From positions 1 through 57,117 of the forward strand of contig JBDHUJ010000003.1 of assembly GCA_039809105.1 (NCBI GenBank): a stretch of 57,117 bases of DNA, read 5' to 3'. This document shows, in pieces, positions 1 through 7,647 of this stretch. This stretch comes from JBDHUJ01 sp039809105. Its GTDB lineage: Bacteria > Patescibacteriota > Saccharimonadia > Saccharimonadales > UBA4665. Below the pieces are notes generated by a model. It was not told where the DNA came from. It saw nothing but the letters and a program-made list of their open reading frames with translations, and ran no database searches. Within the stretch, counting starts at the first letter, position 1. Each line of letters opens with the position of its first letter. The position numbers and the translations under genes were made by a program.

Positions 1-2
1 TA

Positions 3-92
3 AAACTCCGCTCTATCTCAGATACGATTCACAACCTCGAGAAGAGCACGCGCCTGCTTGGGAAATTCCTGAGGATGGCGGCTGTTATATGA
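3..92 (+). CDS. C-terminal end of a truncated protein
   Basis: One frame is open from the window edge for 29 codons and ends in TGA at 90-92. The peptide reads like a genuine C-terminus (contains SDTIHNLEKSTRLLGKF) with mixed charged and hydrophobic residues. The gene order upstream of truB is often infB-rbfA, but the fragment is too short to assign. A promoter for the next gene starts within 50 bp of the stop, so this is the end of a separate transcription unit. Confidence 0.4.
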   Translation, partial: KLRSISDTIHNLEKSTRLLGKFLRMAAVI

Positions 93-134
93 GGTAGGGT
101 TGGGAGAATGCAGTTGCCCTGGATTAGGGTAGGT

Positions 135-163
135 TTGACCTTTTTAACCGTATGCGGTATAAT
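135..163 (+). promoter_or_regulatory. sigma70-type promoter, leaderless
   Basis: The -35 box TTGACC (135-140), a 17-nt spacer and the -10 box TATAAT (158-163) lie so that only 7 nt separate the -10 box from the ATG at 171. Transcription would start at or next to the start codon, giving a leaderless mRNA. Confidence 0.8.
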
Positions 164-170
164 ATAGTTT

Positions 171-512
171 ATGAATCCCTCACGTCTCAAAGGTAAAGGC
201 CTTTCACTGGCCGACTCGGACCGTACCGCTCCTGCGGAAGGGGCTTCCCGTTTACGCGGTGATTTGCTGAAGCTAGTGGGAGATGCTGCTATGCATGAAG
301 AGCCTGAAGTCCCCGCGCAATATGTCCAGCGTGATTCTGGTAAGGTATTTACTTTAGAAGCAATCGTGGCTAAGCCAGATGGGGACAATCTGGTCCGCTT
401 AGTTGATGCCGATGGTACTACAATGAATCTGCGAAGTTCGTTATTCGAAGCGAGGCTCGCAGAAGAAAATGGTGCGTGGTCTCCATACGTACCGCCAGAG
501 GCGGACCGCTAG
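171..512 (+). CDS. small hypothetical protein upstream of truB
   Basis: A 113-residue soluble protein that I do not recognise. It is charged throughout, has no signal peptide or membrane segment, and has a beta-rich-looking stretch around residues 60-95 (VFTLEAIVAKPDGDNLVRLV). It starts 7 nt after a strong -10 box and has no Shine-Dalgarno, so translation is probably leaderless. Its stop codon (510-512) abuts the TTG start of truB, so the two genes form an operon and are probably translationally coupled. A role in RNA or ribosome biology is suggested only by this pairing. Confidence 0.75.
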   Translation: MNPSRLKGKGLSLADSDRTAPAEGASRLRGDLLKLVGDAAMHEEPEVPAQYVQRDSGKVFTLEAIVAKPDGDNLVRLVDADGTTMNLRSSLFEARLAEENGAWSPYVPPEADR

Positions 513-1208
513 TTGCAAGGAGTACTGTTAGTAGACAAACCCAGCGGCTGGACCAGTTTCGACGTGGTGAATTACGTGCGGAAAATGGTTGCGACCGCCG
601 AGGGCAAAAAGCCCAAGAACTGCAAAGTAGGGCACACCGGGACGCTGGACCCTTTGGCTACCGGCCTTTTGGTGTTACTGGTGGGCAAAGAATACACCCG
701 CAAAGCGACTGAACTGACCAAACTCGACAAAACCTACGAGGTTACCATGAAGCTGGGCTTTACCAGCACCACTGGCGACGAAGAGGGTGAAAAGACAGCC
801 GTATCCAATACTGCTCCGGCCCCAGAGGCTGTCCTAGCGGCGCTCGAGAGTCTACAGGGGCAAATCATGCAGGTACCACCCGTATTTTCGGCTATGAAAG
901 TGAACGGCCAGCGGGCCTACGATTTGGCCCGGAAAGGCAAAGAAGTAGTGCTAGAAGCTCGCCCGGTCATGGTTTATAGCAATACGCTGACCTCTTATGA
1001 CTATCCGTTCGTAAAATTCACCAGCGAAGTTGGTAGCGGCACCTACATCCGGAGCCTGGTCGAAGACCTCGGCAAACTCCTCGGTACCGGCGCCTACATG
1101 TCCGACCTCCGTCGCACCCGCGTCGGCGGGTTTTTTATAGCTGACGCGCACGAAGTCAAAGCGCTGCAGCAGGACACACTCGAAGAGTACATAATTGACA
1201 TTTCATAA
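513..1208 (+). CDS. truB: tRNA pseudouridine(55) synthase TruB
   Basis: Converts uridine 55 in the T-loop of tRNAs to pseudouridine. The N-terminus (GVLLVDKPSGWTS) and the catalytic motif GHTGTLDPLATG around Asp46 are typical of TruB, followed by YEVTMKLG and the GTYIRSLVEDLG motif. The protein has 231 residues, shorter than the roughly 300 of well-studied TruB. The PUA-like C-terminal domain is missing, which is common in reduced genomes. The start is a TTG immediately after the stop of the previous gene. Family starts place methionine two residues before GVLLVDKP, which supports it. An AGAGG-like Shine-Dalgarno lies inside the end of the upstream gene. Confidence 0.93.
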   Translation: MQGVLLVDKPSGWTSFDVVNYVRKMVATAEGKKPKNCKVGHTGTLDPLATGLLVLLVGKEYTRKATELTKLDKTYEVTMKLGFTSTTGDEEGEKTAVSNTAPAPEAVLAALESLQGQIMQVPPVFSAMKVNGQRAYDLARKGKEVVLEARPVMVYSNTLTSYDYPFVKFTSEVGSGTYIRSLVEDLGKLLGTGAYMSDLRRTRVGGFFIADAHEVKALQQDTLEEYIIDIS

Positions 1209-1223
1209 AACTTATGCTAGTCT
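1195..1223 (+). promoter_or_regulatory. sigma70-type promoter inside the end of truB
   Basis: A perfect -35 TTGACA (1195-1200) overlaps the last codons of truB. It is followed by a 17-nt spacer and TAGTCT (1218-1223). It serves the long hypothetical gene downstream. Confidence 0.6.
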
Positions 1224-1256
1224 GTATGCAGGTTGCTAAAACAAACATACAAAATC

Positions 1257-2837
1257 ATGCACTCAAACTATCCCGAACAGAACATACCAGCTGGCGTCGA
1301 AGCTATGGCTGGCTCTGCGCATCTACGTAAGGAGCAACTACAAGAATTGAGTACAGATATGTTGGCTGCCGCGGACCGTGTTCCCGATACTGATGGAGCG
1401 CAGATGGAAGCTCTCAACAGCGCGGCGCTGGTATTGTCTGAAGGAGTGGGCTCGGCATCGGCGGTAGATTCGTTTTCGCGGGCACAGGAGACACTTGAGG
1501 CGTACCAGCCCCAAGGAATGGGTGAAGAGGCGAGGGTTGAAGCAGTGCGTTTGCACCAAGCATACCAAGAGGAAAAAGGTGAACCACCGGTAAGTTTTGA
1601 AATGGCGCTCCACGCCATTGGAGCGCAAGCGGCGGAAAACAGATTGAGTGGTGATGAGCTGCTTACGCAAGAGGGTGTGTCGATGGCGTATTTCGTGGCT
1701 GTCGCACACCGGACACCTTCCGCTGGTAACTGCAATGATATGCTTCGGGTCATCGAGTCCAACCTTTCGAACTGGGCCAATTCGCCCGCTAAGACTCCTT
1801 TGCATTATGAGCAGGTTGAAATTTGGCGTACCCAGCGGGATGCCATTTGGCAGAAACGCTCCGAACTTCTTGCGCAAGAACGGCGCGCAACTCAAACGCG
1901 AGCAGAGGAGCCTGTTCGTGCCGCTCGAATAGAATCAGCCCGCGCCAGTGTGGCGGCAGCGCTTGAGGAAACACCAACCAGTGGCCAGGAGAGCCAAGAT
2001 GCCGTATTCCCGCAGCCAGAATCACAACCACCAGAAGATATAAATCGTACGCTTGGCGAAACTTGGCTACGGCTTAACCGGTATGTGCCAGGCCGGCAAT
2101 TCAGCGGATTCGCTGGCTATAAAGACTTGGCTCCGGGCCAGCAGCAGGTTCTGGCAGCCAGGCTGAAGGGCCTATATGGACAGGCTCGAGAGTATCGTGG
2201 TGATATCAGGACAAGGACGGCAGACTTGACGGCTGCCTTCGACGAATTGCAGCGGCAGTATCAAAGCGGAGAGTTGTTCGCCGGCTCGGTAGTGGAGCAC
2301 CAGGAAGAAAACGGAACCCCTGAACCGTATCGGGCTGAAGACACAAGTATGGGTGAAGCCCCCCAGGAAAGACCGATGGCAGAACCTGTCCGAGTACAAG
2401 TCCAAATCATACCGAACGACGAAAGGGGGCTATCTTCGGCCGTGGCAGTACCTCAAGCCGTCGAACGGCCTGAGCTTGGAAGAGAGGCTGTGCCTGCATC
2501 TCGGGATGCAAACACGGCAAGCCGAGCATACCTGAGGGGCATGGTGAGTGCCAATGCTCCGGCGATAAGGGGCATCCTCCAAACTATTGCGGGCGAGAAC
2601 AGACGTCCCTTCACAGAAGTCGCACAGGCCTTCAATGACCAGCTGAACTCGGGCGGTGAGTTACCGGGTGCCGACGGATTCATGGCTGGCATGCAGAAGG
2701 CTGGCCTGTCACCGCAATCTCCGCTCTGGCGCGAAAACACTGTTGCGACCAATCCTTCGCAGTCACAAAAACTTGCCCTTCAGGCTCATGGCCAGGTCGC
2801 TACTTTCGTCCGAACTATGCTTGACAATAAGCTTTAG
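1257..2837 (+). CDS. hypothetical protein, 526 residues
   Basis: I do not recognise this protein. It is long, soluble and rich in Ala, Glu and Gln, with helical N- and C-terminal parts. A low-complexity Gln/Glu/Pro-rich middle (about residues 240-270 and 350-440) is probably disordered. It has no signal peptide, membrane segment or familiar enzyme motif. The ATG at 1257 is the first good start. A TTG at 1233 in the same frame lies 9 nt after the -10 box and would suit a leaderless mRNA, so the true N-terminus may be 8 residues longer. The next gene follows on the same strand. Confidence 0.7.
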   Translation: MHSNYPEQNIPAGVEAMAGSAHLRKEQLQELSTDMLAAADRVPDTDGAQMEALNSAALVLSEGVGSASAVDSFSRAQETLEAYQPQGMGEEARVEAVRLHQAYQEEKGEPPVSFEMALHAIGAQAAENRLSGDELLTQEGVSMAYFVAVAHRTPSAGNCNDMLRVIESNLSNWANSPAKTPLHYEQVEIWRTQRDAIWQKRSELLAQERRATQTRAEEPVRAARIESARASVAAALEETPTSGQESQDAVFPQPESQPPEDINRTLGETWLRLNRYVPGRQFSGFAGYKDLAPGQQQVLAARLKGLYGQAREYRGDIRTRTADLTAAFDELQRQYQSGELFAGSVVEHQEENGTPEPYRAEDTSMGEAPQERPMAEPVRVQVQIIPNDERGLSSAVAVPQAVERPELGREAVPASRDANTASRAYLRGMVSANAPAIRGILQTIAGENRRPFTEVAQAFNDQLNSGGELPGADGFMAGMQKAGLSPQSPLWRENTVATNPSQSQKLALQAHGQVATFVRTMLDNKL

Positions 2838-2886
2838 CTGGGAATCGGCCAGAATTCCGGGCCATTACGTATGCATAAGGAAGTTG

Positions 2887-3579
2887 ATGCATCGTGAGGC
2901 CGCAGTACTTCCATACCATCTAGCGCCGAACCGATGCATCCACCTGCAGCCCATGGCCAGCTATCCTCTATCGCAAGACACCGACCCGTTCTACGAGATG
3001 ATGGCTGCTGCGGGCTTGGAGCCCGTGGAGACGAGGCTACTAGTCGATGGTGAAACTGTCATGGTCAATCCGTTTTCGGGTGAAGATTTCAGGGACGAGG
3101 TGTTCGTAGCTACCGAAGCTGAAGGGTTGCCTTGTGCCGACGAGGCGCCATTGGCGTCCTCTTTCCGTGAACTTGCCACCGAGTTGCTACGAGAATGCTT
3201 GGAGGAACCGGGTATACAAGTGCAGCGAGGCGGCTGGCTGGCCCTGAAGGGGAGCGGCTTCGTCGGTATGTGTGACAGCGGAAGGCACTGGATTCTCCCG
3301 CTTGATGAGACTATGCATGCTGTTGGGCGGCTGCGAAACGGTGGTTATGCTCAGTACCCCGCGCAGCCCGCACTCAACCAGCGGCTTGTAAACGAGCAGG
3401 GTGGCTGGAGCGCTGGCACTGCGGCCGGTCTGGTACTGCTGCTGGAGGAGGTCGCCATCTGTGAATCAAAGCCGTGCGGCCAGATTATTCACCGGCCCCA
3501 GCGGCTCGTGCTGCCGCTCGCCTTACGGCAGGTACGCCTGTACCAGGCCTGCTCTGAAATCACGCTGCCACCGGTGTAG
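2887..3579 (+). CDS. hypothetical protein, 230 residues
   Basis: Unrecognised soluble protein with an acidic N-terminal half and a more basic C-terminus. It has a WLALKGSGFVGMCDSG stretch and several Cys residues but no identifiable catalytic motif. The open frame extends upstream into the previous gene. The ATG at 2887 is preferred because an AAGGA-like sequence precedes it; ATG 2938 is an alternative. It directly follows the 526-residue hypothetical with a 49-bp gap, so the two are probably co-transcribed. Transcription likely ends at the long hairpin at 3589-3693. Confidence 0.6.
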   Translation: MHREAAVLPYHLAPNRCIHLQPMASYPLSQDTDPFYEMMAAAGLEPVETRLLVDGETVMVNPFSGEDFRDEVFVATEAEGLPCADEAPLASSFRELATELLRECLEEPGIQVQRGGWLALKGSGFVGMCDSGRHWILPLDETMHAVGRLRNGGYAQYPAQPALNQRLVNEQGGWSAGTAAGLVLLLEEVAICESKPCGQIIHRPQRLVLPLALRQVRLYQACSEITLPPV

Positions 3580-3588
3580 GCTGATTCA

Positions 3589-3693
3589 CCTGAGTCTCAA
3601 AAGCCCACTGTCACTCCGGGTTTGACTTGTCTTTCCGGCAGGACGGACAGGTCAAGCCAGAATAACAGGACTTACGGGGTTTTGAGACTCAGG
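3589..3693. repeat. two-tier hairpin repeat
   Basis: A perfect 14-bp outer inverted repeat (CCTGAGTCTCAAAA at 3589-3602, TTTTGAGACTCAGG at 3680-3693) encloses an inner GTCACTCCGGGTTTGAC-like palindromic core. The same outer-arm plus GTCA-core arrangement recurs at 10718-10861. Confidence 0.8.
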
Positions 3694-3703
3694 TACTAAC
3701 ACC

Positions 3704-3732
3704 TTGCGCTAGGGGTCATGAGCTGGTATAAT
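3704..3732 (+). promoter_or_regulatory. promoter of rpsO
   Basis: TTGCGC (3704-3709), a 17-nt spacer and TATAAT (3727-3732). The resulting leader is about 60 nt and contains the palindrome AGTAC/GTACT plus two AAAGTAGTA repeats. It is a plausible site for S15 autoregulation, although no known leader motif can be assigned. Confidence 0.7.
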
Positions 3733-3799
3733 GACGCGTAACGCCATCAGTAGTAATCTCTAAAGTAGTACGTGGAGTACTGGAAAGTAGTAGACAAGC

Positions 3800-4066
3800 G
3801 TGATTTCAAGCGAAAAGAAGACGAAGATTGTCAAAGACCTGCAGGCTAGCAAGACCGACACCGGTAGTGCAGCGGTACAGGTCGGCATTTTTACCGAACG
3901 GATTAAGGAGCTCACCGAGCACCTCAAGAAAAACAAGCACGATTTCGCAGCCCGCCGCGGCCTGCTACAGCTCGTCGGCAAGCGCAAGCGCCTGCTGCAA
4001 TACATCGCTGCAGAAGATGGCCAGGCGTACCTGGACCTTATTGCGAAGCTCGGCATCCGCCGCTAA
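3800..4066 (+). CDS. rpsO: 30S ribosomal protein S15
   Basis: Primary 16S rRNA-binding protein of the small-subunit platform. At 88 residues it has the normal family length. It has characteristic segments (TGSAAVQVGIFTERIKELTEHL, HDFAARRGLLQLVGKRKRLLQYI) and ends ...DLIAKLGIRR as S15 proteins do. The start is GTG at 3800. The family N-terminus (short, then KKTKIV) supports it. The gene precedes pnp, the usual order, but about 275 bp of hairpin-rich spacer separate them, which could allow S15-specific termination or processing. Confidence 0.96.
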   Translation: MISSEKKTKIVKDLQASKTDTGSAAVQVGIFTERIKELTEHLKKNKHDFAARRGLLQLVGKRKRLLQYIAAEDGQAYLDLIAKLGIRR

Positions 4067-4082
4067 GAATTTGACTTTGGCA

Positions 4083-4297
4083 GTGTGGCTGACCACGGTG
4101 AGCCACACCAACTAGAACCAAAATTCTAGCAATTTACTAAAGAGGGCTTGAGTTTCATGGGTGTCATTCCGACCGTAGTGGAGGAATCTTCTAAAAACAG
4201 GGAAGATCTTTCGACTTCGCTCAAGATGACACGGGAATGAGAGCCTTAAGATGTTTCGGGGTTAGACACAGCCCTCCTTCGCACAAGGCTACGGAGG
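4083..4297. repeat. three hairpins between rpsO and pnp
   Basis: The 276-bp spacer holds three structures. The first is GTGTGGCT (4083-4090) with AGCCACAC (4101-4108), a likely processing hairpin or terminator without a T-tract. The second is a GTCATTCC-type palindromic repeat bounded by GTGTCAT (4161-4167) and ATGACAC (4226-4232). The third is a CCTCC/GGAGG hairpin (4273-4297). No open reading frame is credible here. Confidence 0.7.
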
Positions 4298-4342
4298 ATT
4301 GAATCTTACTCCGAACAGAGACGAACGGAAAGAGGCTAAAGA

Positions 4343-6505
4343 ATGAGCCAGAACCAGAACAACAAGACCATAAACCCTTATGGCAAAGACGTTATAACCG
4401 TAGAGACGGAGTTTTGTGGCCGCCCGCTGCAGCTCGAAGTCAACCGCGTCGGTTTCCGTACCACCGCTAGTGTGCTGGTGCGCTACGGCGAAACAGTCGT
4501 GCTTGGCACGGCTATGTTGGGCAAACCTATCCAGGGTATGGATTACTTCCCACTGAGTATCGACTACGAAGAGAAGTTCTATGCAGCCGGTAAGATTTCC
4601 GGCAGCCGTTTCATAAAGCGCGAAGCTAAGCCGAGTGACGACGCCGTGCTCATCGGCCGGCTGATAGACCGTCCCATCCGTCCGCTGTGGCCAAAAGGCT
4701 ACCGCAACGAAGTGCAGGGTGTGGCTAGTGTGCTGAGCATGGACCCAAGCTTCCGCCCCGACATGGTCGCTATGATAGCCATGTCTGCCGCCTTTATGCT
4801 GACCGGTGCGCCGTTTGACGGCCCCGTAGCCGGTGTACGCGTCGGCATGGACGAAAATGGCAAATACAAGGCATTCATGAGCTACGAAGAGCTCGAAAAC
4901 AACAAGCTCGACCTGGTCGTCGCCGGCACGCACGACGCCATAATGATGGTCGAAGCCGGTGCCAACGAAGCCACCGAAGAAGAAGTTGTCGCTGCACTAG
5001 AGTTCGCACAGGCAGCCATCCAGCCGGCCATCCAGCTCCAGAAGCAACTGGCCGAAAAGGTGGGCGTGACGAAGCAAGAGTACGAACTGGCTCTGCCAGA
5101 CGAAAAGTTCCAGAAGGAAGTCGATGCTTGGGTCGAAGGCAAGCTCGGCGAAGACCTGCGCGCCCCATACCCAGAGCGCAACGAGCTGGTTGCCACGCTG
5201 AAGCAGCAGATGCACGACGAATTTGCCGCCAAAATCGGTGAAGAAGCGTACAAAGAACTGCGTGGCGAATACGACGAAGCGTTGCAGCTGGCTATCCACA
5301 AAGACGTTCGCAAGGGGATTGTCGAGCACGGTGTGCGCCCAGACAGCCGCAAGCTCGAAGAAATCCGGCCGCTCAGCACCGAAGTCGGTTTCTTGCCACG
5401 GGCACACGGTTCCAGCCTCTTTACTCGCGGTATGACGCAGGGTATGAACATCGTCACCCTGGCACCGCTTTCCTACGCGCAGCTGGTCGACACCATGGAG
5501 CGCGAAGGCGAACGCCGTTACATGCACCACTACAATGCGCCGGGCTACACCGTAGGTGAAGTCCGTCGCTTGGGCAGCCCAGGCCGCCGCGAAATCGGCC
5601 ACGGTTACTTGGCAGAGCGCGCTCTTTCGGCCGTGTTGCCATCTGAAGCAGAATTCCCATACACCGTCCGTAGCGTTACCGAAATTATGAGCCAGAACGG
5701 TTCAACTTCTATGGCCGCGACCTGCAGCAGCTGTTTGGCGCTAATGGACGCCGGTGTACCGCTGAAGGCTCCAGTCTCCGGCATCGCCATGGGTCTGATG
5801 GTCGACGGTAAGGACTTCTACGTGCTGAGCGACATCGCTGACGCCGAAGACTTCGCCGGTGATATGGACTTCAAGGTCGCTGGTACCAAAAATGGCATTA
5901 CGGCGCTGCAGATGGACATGAAGGTGCACGGCCTGCCGGTCTCGACGCTGCAGAAGGCGCTGGAACAGGGCAAAAAGGGTCGCGCCGAGATTCTCGAGCA
6001 CATGCTTGGTACGCTGGCCGAGCCACGTGCCGACCTAAGCCCGTACGCACCACGGGTCATCAGCATAACTATCAACCCGGACAAGATTCGTGAAGTCATC
6101 GGCAAGGGCGGCGAAACCATCCAGAAGATTACGGCCGAAACCGAGACCGAAATCGACATCAAAGACGACGGTACGGTTATGATTGCCAGCCCGGACAAGG
6201 CACACATCGACGCCGCCATACAGTGGATAAAGAGCATTACCGAAGACCCAGAAGTCGGTGCCATATACGTCGACAAGCCGGTCGTGAGCGTGCTCGACTT
6301 CGGTGCGTTCGTGCAGATTCTGCCGGGCAAAGACGGTCTGGTGCATGTTTCGGAAATTTCGGAGGAGCGGACCGAGAAGCCTAGTGATAAACTGAAGGAA
6401 GGCGATAAGGTTACGGTTAAACTCGTGGCCATCGACGACCGCGGTAGATTGCAGCTCAGCATGAAGGCCGCTGCTCGTGAACTAAAGGATAAAAAAGCTA
6501 AATAA
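4343..6505 (+). CDS. pnp: polyribonucleotide nucleotidyltransferase (PNPase)
   Basis: Phosphorolytic 3'-5' exoribonuclease of mRNA decay. The 720 residues have the complete architecture. The first RNase PH-like domain is at about 15-150 (ETVVLGTAM, DYEEKFYAAGKISGSRFIKRE). An all-helical linker spans about 230-320. The second, catalytic RNase PH domain is at about 325-560 (RPDSRKLEEIRPL, RAHGSSLFTRGMTQ, GIAMGLM). A KH domain has the GKGG loop near residue 588, and an S1 domain lies at about 640-710 (LDFGAFVQILPGKDGLVHVSEI). A lysine-rich tail ends the protein. The start ATG is 13 nt after an AAGAGG-like site. Together with RNase J at 7.6 kb it forms the RNA-decay set of the region. Confidence 0.97.
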   Translation: MSQNQNNKTINPYGKDVITVETEFCGRPLQLEVNRVGFRTTASVLVRYGETVVLGTAMLGKPIQGMDYFPLSIDYEEKFYAAGKISGSRFIKREAKPSDDAVLIGRLIDRPIRPLWPKGYRNEVQGVASVLSMDPSFRPDMVAMIAMSAAFMLTGAPFDGPVAGVRVGMDENGKYKAFMSYEELENNKLDLVVAGTHDAIMMVEAGANEATEEEVVAALEFAQAAIQPAIQLQKQLAEKVGVTKQEYELALPDEKFQKEVDAWVEGKLGEDLRAPYPERNELVATLKQQMHDEFAAKIGEEAYKELRGEYDEALQLAIHKDVRKGIVEHGVRPDSRKLEEIRPLSTEVGFLPRAHGSSLFTRGMTQGMNIVTLAPLSYAQLVDTMEREGERRYMHHYNAPGYTVGEVRRLGSPGRREIGHGYLAERALSAVLPSEAEFPYTVRSVTEIMSQNGSTSMAATCSSCLALMDAGVPLKAPVSGIAMGLMVDGKDFYVLSDIADAEDFAGDMDFKVAGTKNGITALQMDMKVHGLPVSTLQKALEQGKKGRAEILEHMLGTLAEPRADLSPYAPRVISITINPDKIREVIGKGGETIQKITAETETEIDIKDDGTVMIASPDKAHIDAAIQWIKSITEDPEVGAIYVDKPVVSVLDFGAFVQILPGKDGLVHVSEISEERTEKPSDKLKEGDKVTVKLVAIDDRGRLQLSMKAAARELKDKKAK

Positions 6506-6518
6506 GGGGTCAAACACT

Positions 6519-6755
6519 ATGGCAACTAAAAAAGCAAAAGCAGCCACACAGAAAATGAAGCTTACCAGCGGCATAGAGGTGCCGGCGTTGCTCGCCCTGG
6601 CACTGTTGCTCGGTCTGCTGTGTATCTTGCCGTGGCTCAGCCAGCAGGATGGCACGCAGTCGTTCCAGGCTTTGCAGGTAAGTATTGCGCTCTTGCTCGC
6701 GCTCGGCGGCGGCGTGTGTCTGGGCTACCAGTTCGCCCGCGACAAGAAGAAGTAG
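6519..6755 (+). CDS. small two-helix membrane protein
   Basis: 78 residues with a lysine-rich cytoplasmic N-terminus, two hydrophobic helices (about 23-42 and 52-70) and a short basic tail (RDKKK). It begins 14 bp after pnp with an AAGGGG Shine-Dalgarno. I do not recognise a family. Its position between pnp and the next tiny membrane gene suggests co-transcription. A role as a membrane anchor for the RNA-decay machinery is possible but is speculation. Confidence 0.6.
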   Translation: MATKKAKAATQKMKLTSGIEVPALLALALLLGLLCILPWLSQQDGTQSFQALQVSIALLLALGGGVCLGYQFARDKKK

Positions 6756-6758
6756 CAT

Positions 6759-6959
6759 ATGGATATCGCCAAACTCGAAAAATGGCACAAGACCCGCCTC
6801 GGACACCTGGTGTTCGGCCTGGTCGAGCTGGGGCTGGCGTACATATTCGGCTCGCTGGCCATAAACAGCGGCAGCCTGTGGCAGTGGGCACTGGCAATCG
6901 TATTAGCGGTGGGATTCTTGCAAAACTTAGTGAGGATGCTACTGGTACGCCACAAATGA
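6759..6959 (+). CDS. small two-helix membrane protein
   Basis: 66 residues with an amphipathic N-terminus (DIAKLEKWHKTRLGH) and two hydrophobic segments (about 18-36 and 41-60). It starts 4 nt after the preceding gene and its stop overlaps the ATG of the next (ATGA), so the three are translationally coupled. The function is unknown. Confidence 0.55.
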   Translation: MDIAKLEKWHKTRLGHLVFGLVELGLAYIFGSLAINSGSLWQWALAIVLAVGFLQNLVRMLLVRHK

Positions 6960-7561
6960 GTACGACGAAACAGCAGCAACTTGATGACTTGAAGATGGCG
7001 ATTGAGGCGGCCGACCCGACGCCGGAGCTACGGAAGCAGGCGACGCAGCTGGTGTTCGGAGATGGCAACCCAGATGCGAAGATTGTGTTCATCGGCGAGG
7101 CGCCGGGCAAGAACGAAGACTTGCAAGGAATTCCGTTCGTGGGTGCAGCGGGGAAGTTCCTGAACGAAATGCTCGAAATGATTGGGCTGGAACGAAAGGA
7201 CATTTACATAACCAACATCGTGAAGTACCGGCCGCCGAACAACCGTGACCCGCTTCCAGAAGAAAAGAAGGAATTTCTGCCATACTTGCAGAGCCAGCTA
7301 GAAATAATTCAGCCGTTAGTTGTGGCAACACTCGGGCGGCACAGCATGAATTGTTTCTTGCCGGACCTGCAAATCAGCAAAGTCCACGGGGAACCCAAGC
7401 GCATCCGTATCGCCATGAAGTCACATGCCGACGATACACTGCAATTGGTCATATTACCGCTGTTTCACCCGGCAGCAGCACTGTACAACGGGTCCATGCG
7501 CCAAACCCTCATCGACGATTTCGCGCTGATACCCGACATTTTACAAAAGATTACGAAGTAA
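6956..7561 (+). CDS. uracil-DNA glycosylase, family 4-like, lacking Fe-S cysteines
   Basis: Removes uracil from DNA as the first step of base-excision repair. The 201 residues align by motif with family 4 UDG. VFGDGNPDAKIVFIGEAPGKNED is followed by GIPFVGAAGKFLN, ITNIVKYRPPNNRDPLPEE and the C-terminal LFHPAA motif. The four cysteines that bind the [4Fe-4S] cluster in Thermus UDGa-type enzymes are absent. The two N-terminal Cys have no counterpart, the one before RPP is Tyr, and the later one is Phe. The only Cys (SMNCF) is elsewhere. The start ATG overlaps the preceding stop. A GTCAT-type repeat follows the stop. Confidence 0.85.
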   Translation: MSTTKQQQLDDLKMAIEAADPTPELRKQATQLVFGDGNPDAKIVFIGEAPGKNEDLQGIPFVGAAGKFLNEMLEMIGLERKDIYITNIVKYRPPNNRDPLPEEKKEFLPYLQSQLEIIQPLVVATLGRHSMNCFLPDLQISKVHGEPKRIRIAMKSHADDTLQLVILPLFHPAAALYNGSMRQTLIDDFALIPDILQKITK

Positions 7562-7569
7562 TTAATGTT

Positions 7570-7630
7570 GTCATTCCCGCGAAGGCGGGAATCCAGGAAG
7601 AAAATGGATCCCCGCCTTCGCGGGGATGAC
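7570..7630. repeat. GTCATTCCCGC-type palindromic repeat
   Basis: Inverted repeat of about 20 bp with one G/T mismatch (GTCATTCCCGCG...CGCGGGGATGAC). One arm repeats inside pilD at 39883. It lies between the glycosylase and RNase J genes and may act as a terminator or mRNA stabiliser. Confidence 0.85.
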
Positions 7631-7647
7631 AGAAACAAGGAGAAACA

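Noticed and set aside
4289..6513. Several long minus-strand open frames opposite pnp
   Set aside because: They are antisense shadows of a GC-rich conserved gene, with His/Arg-rich or Ser/Arg-rich composition and no start signals. The same applies to frames opposite RNase J, ftsK and ychF.
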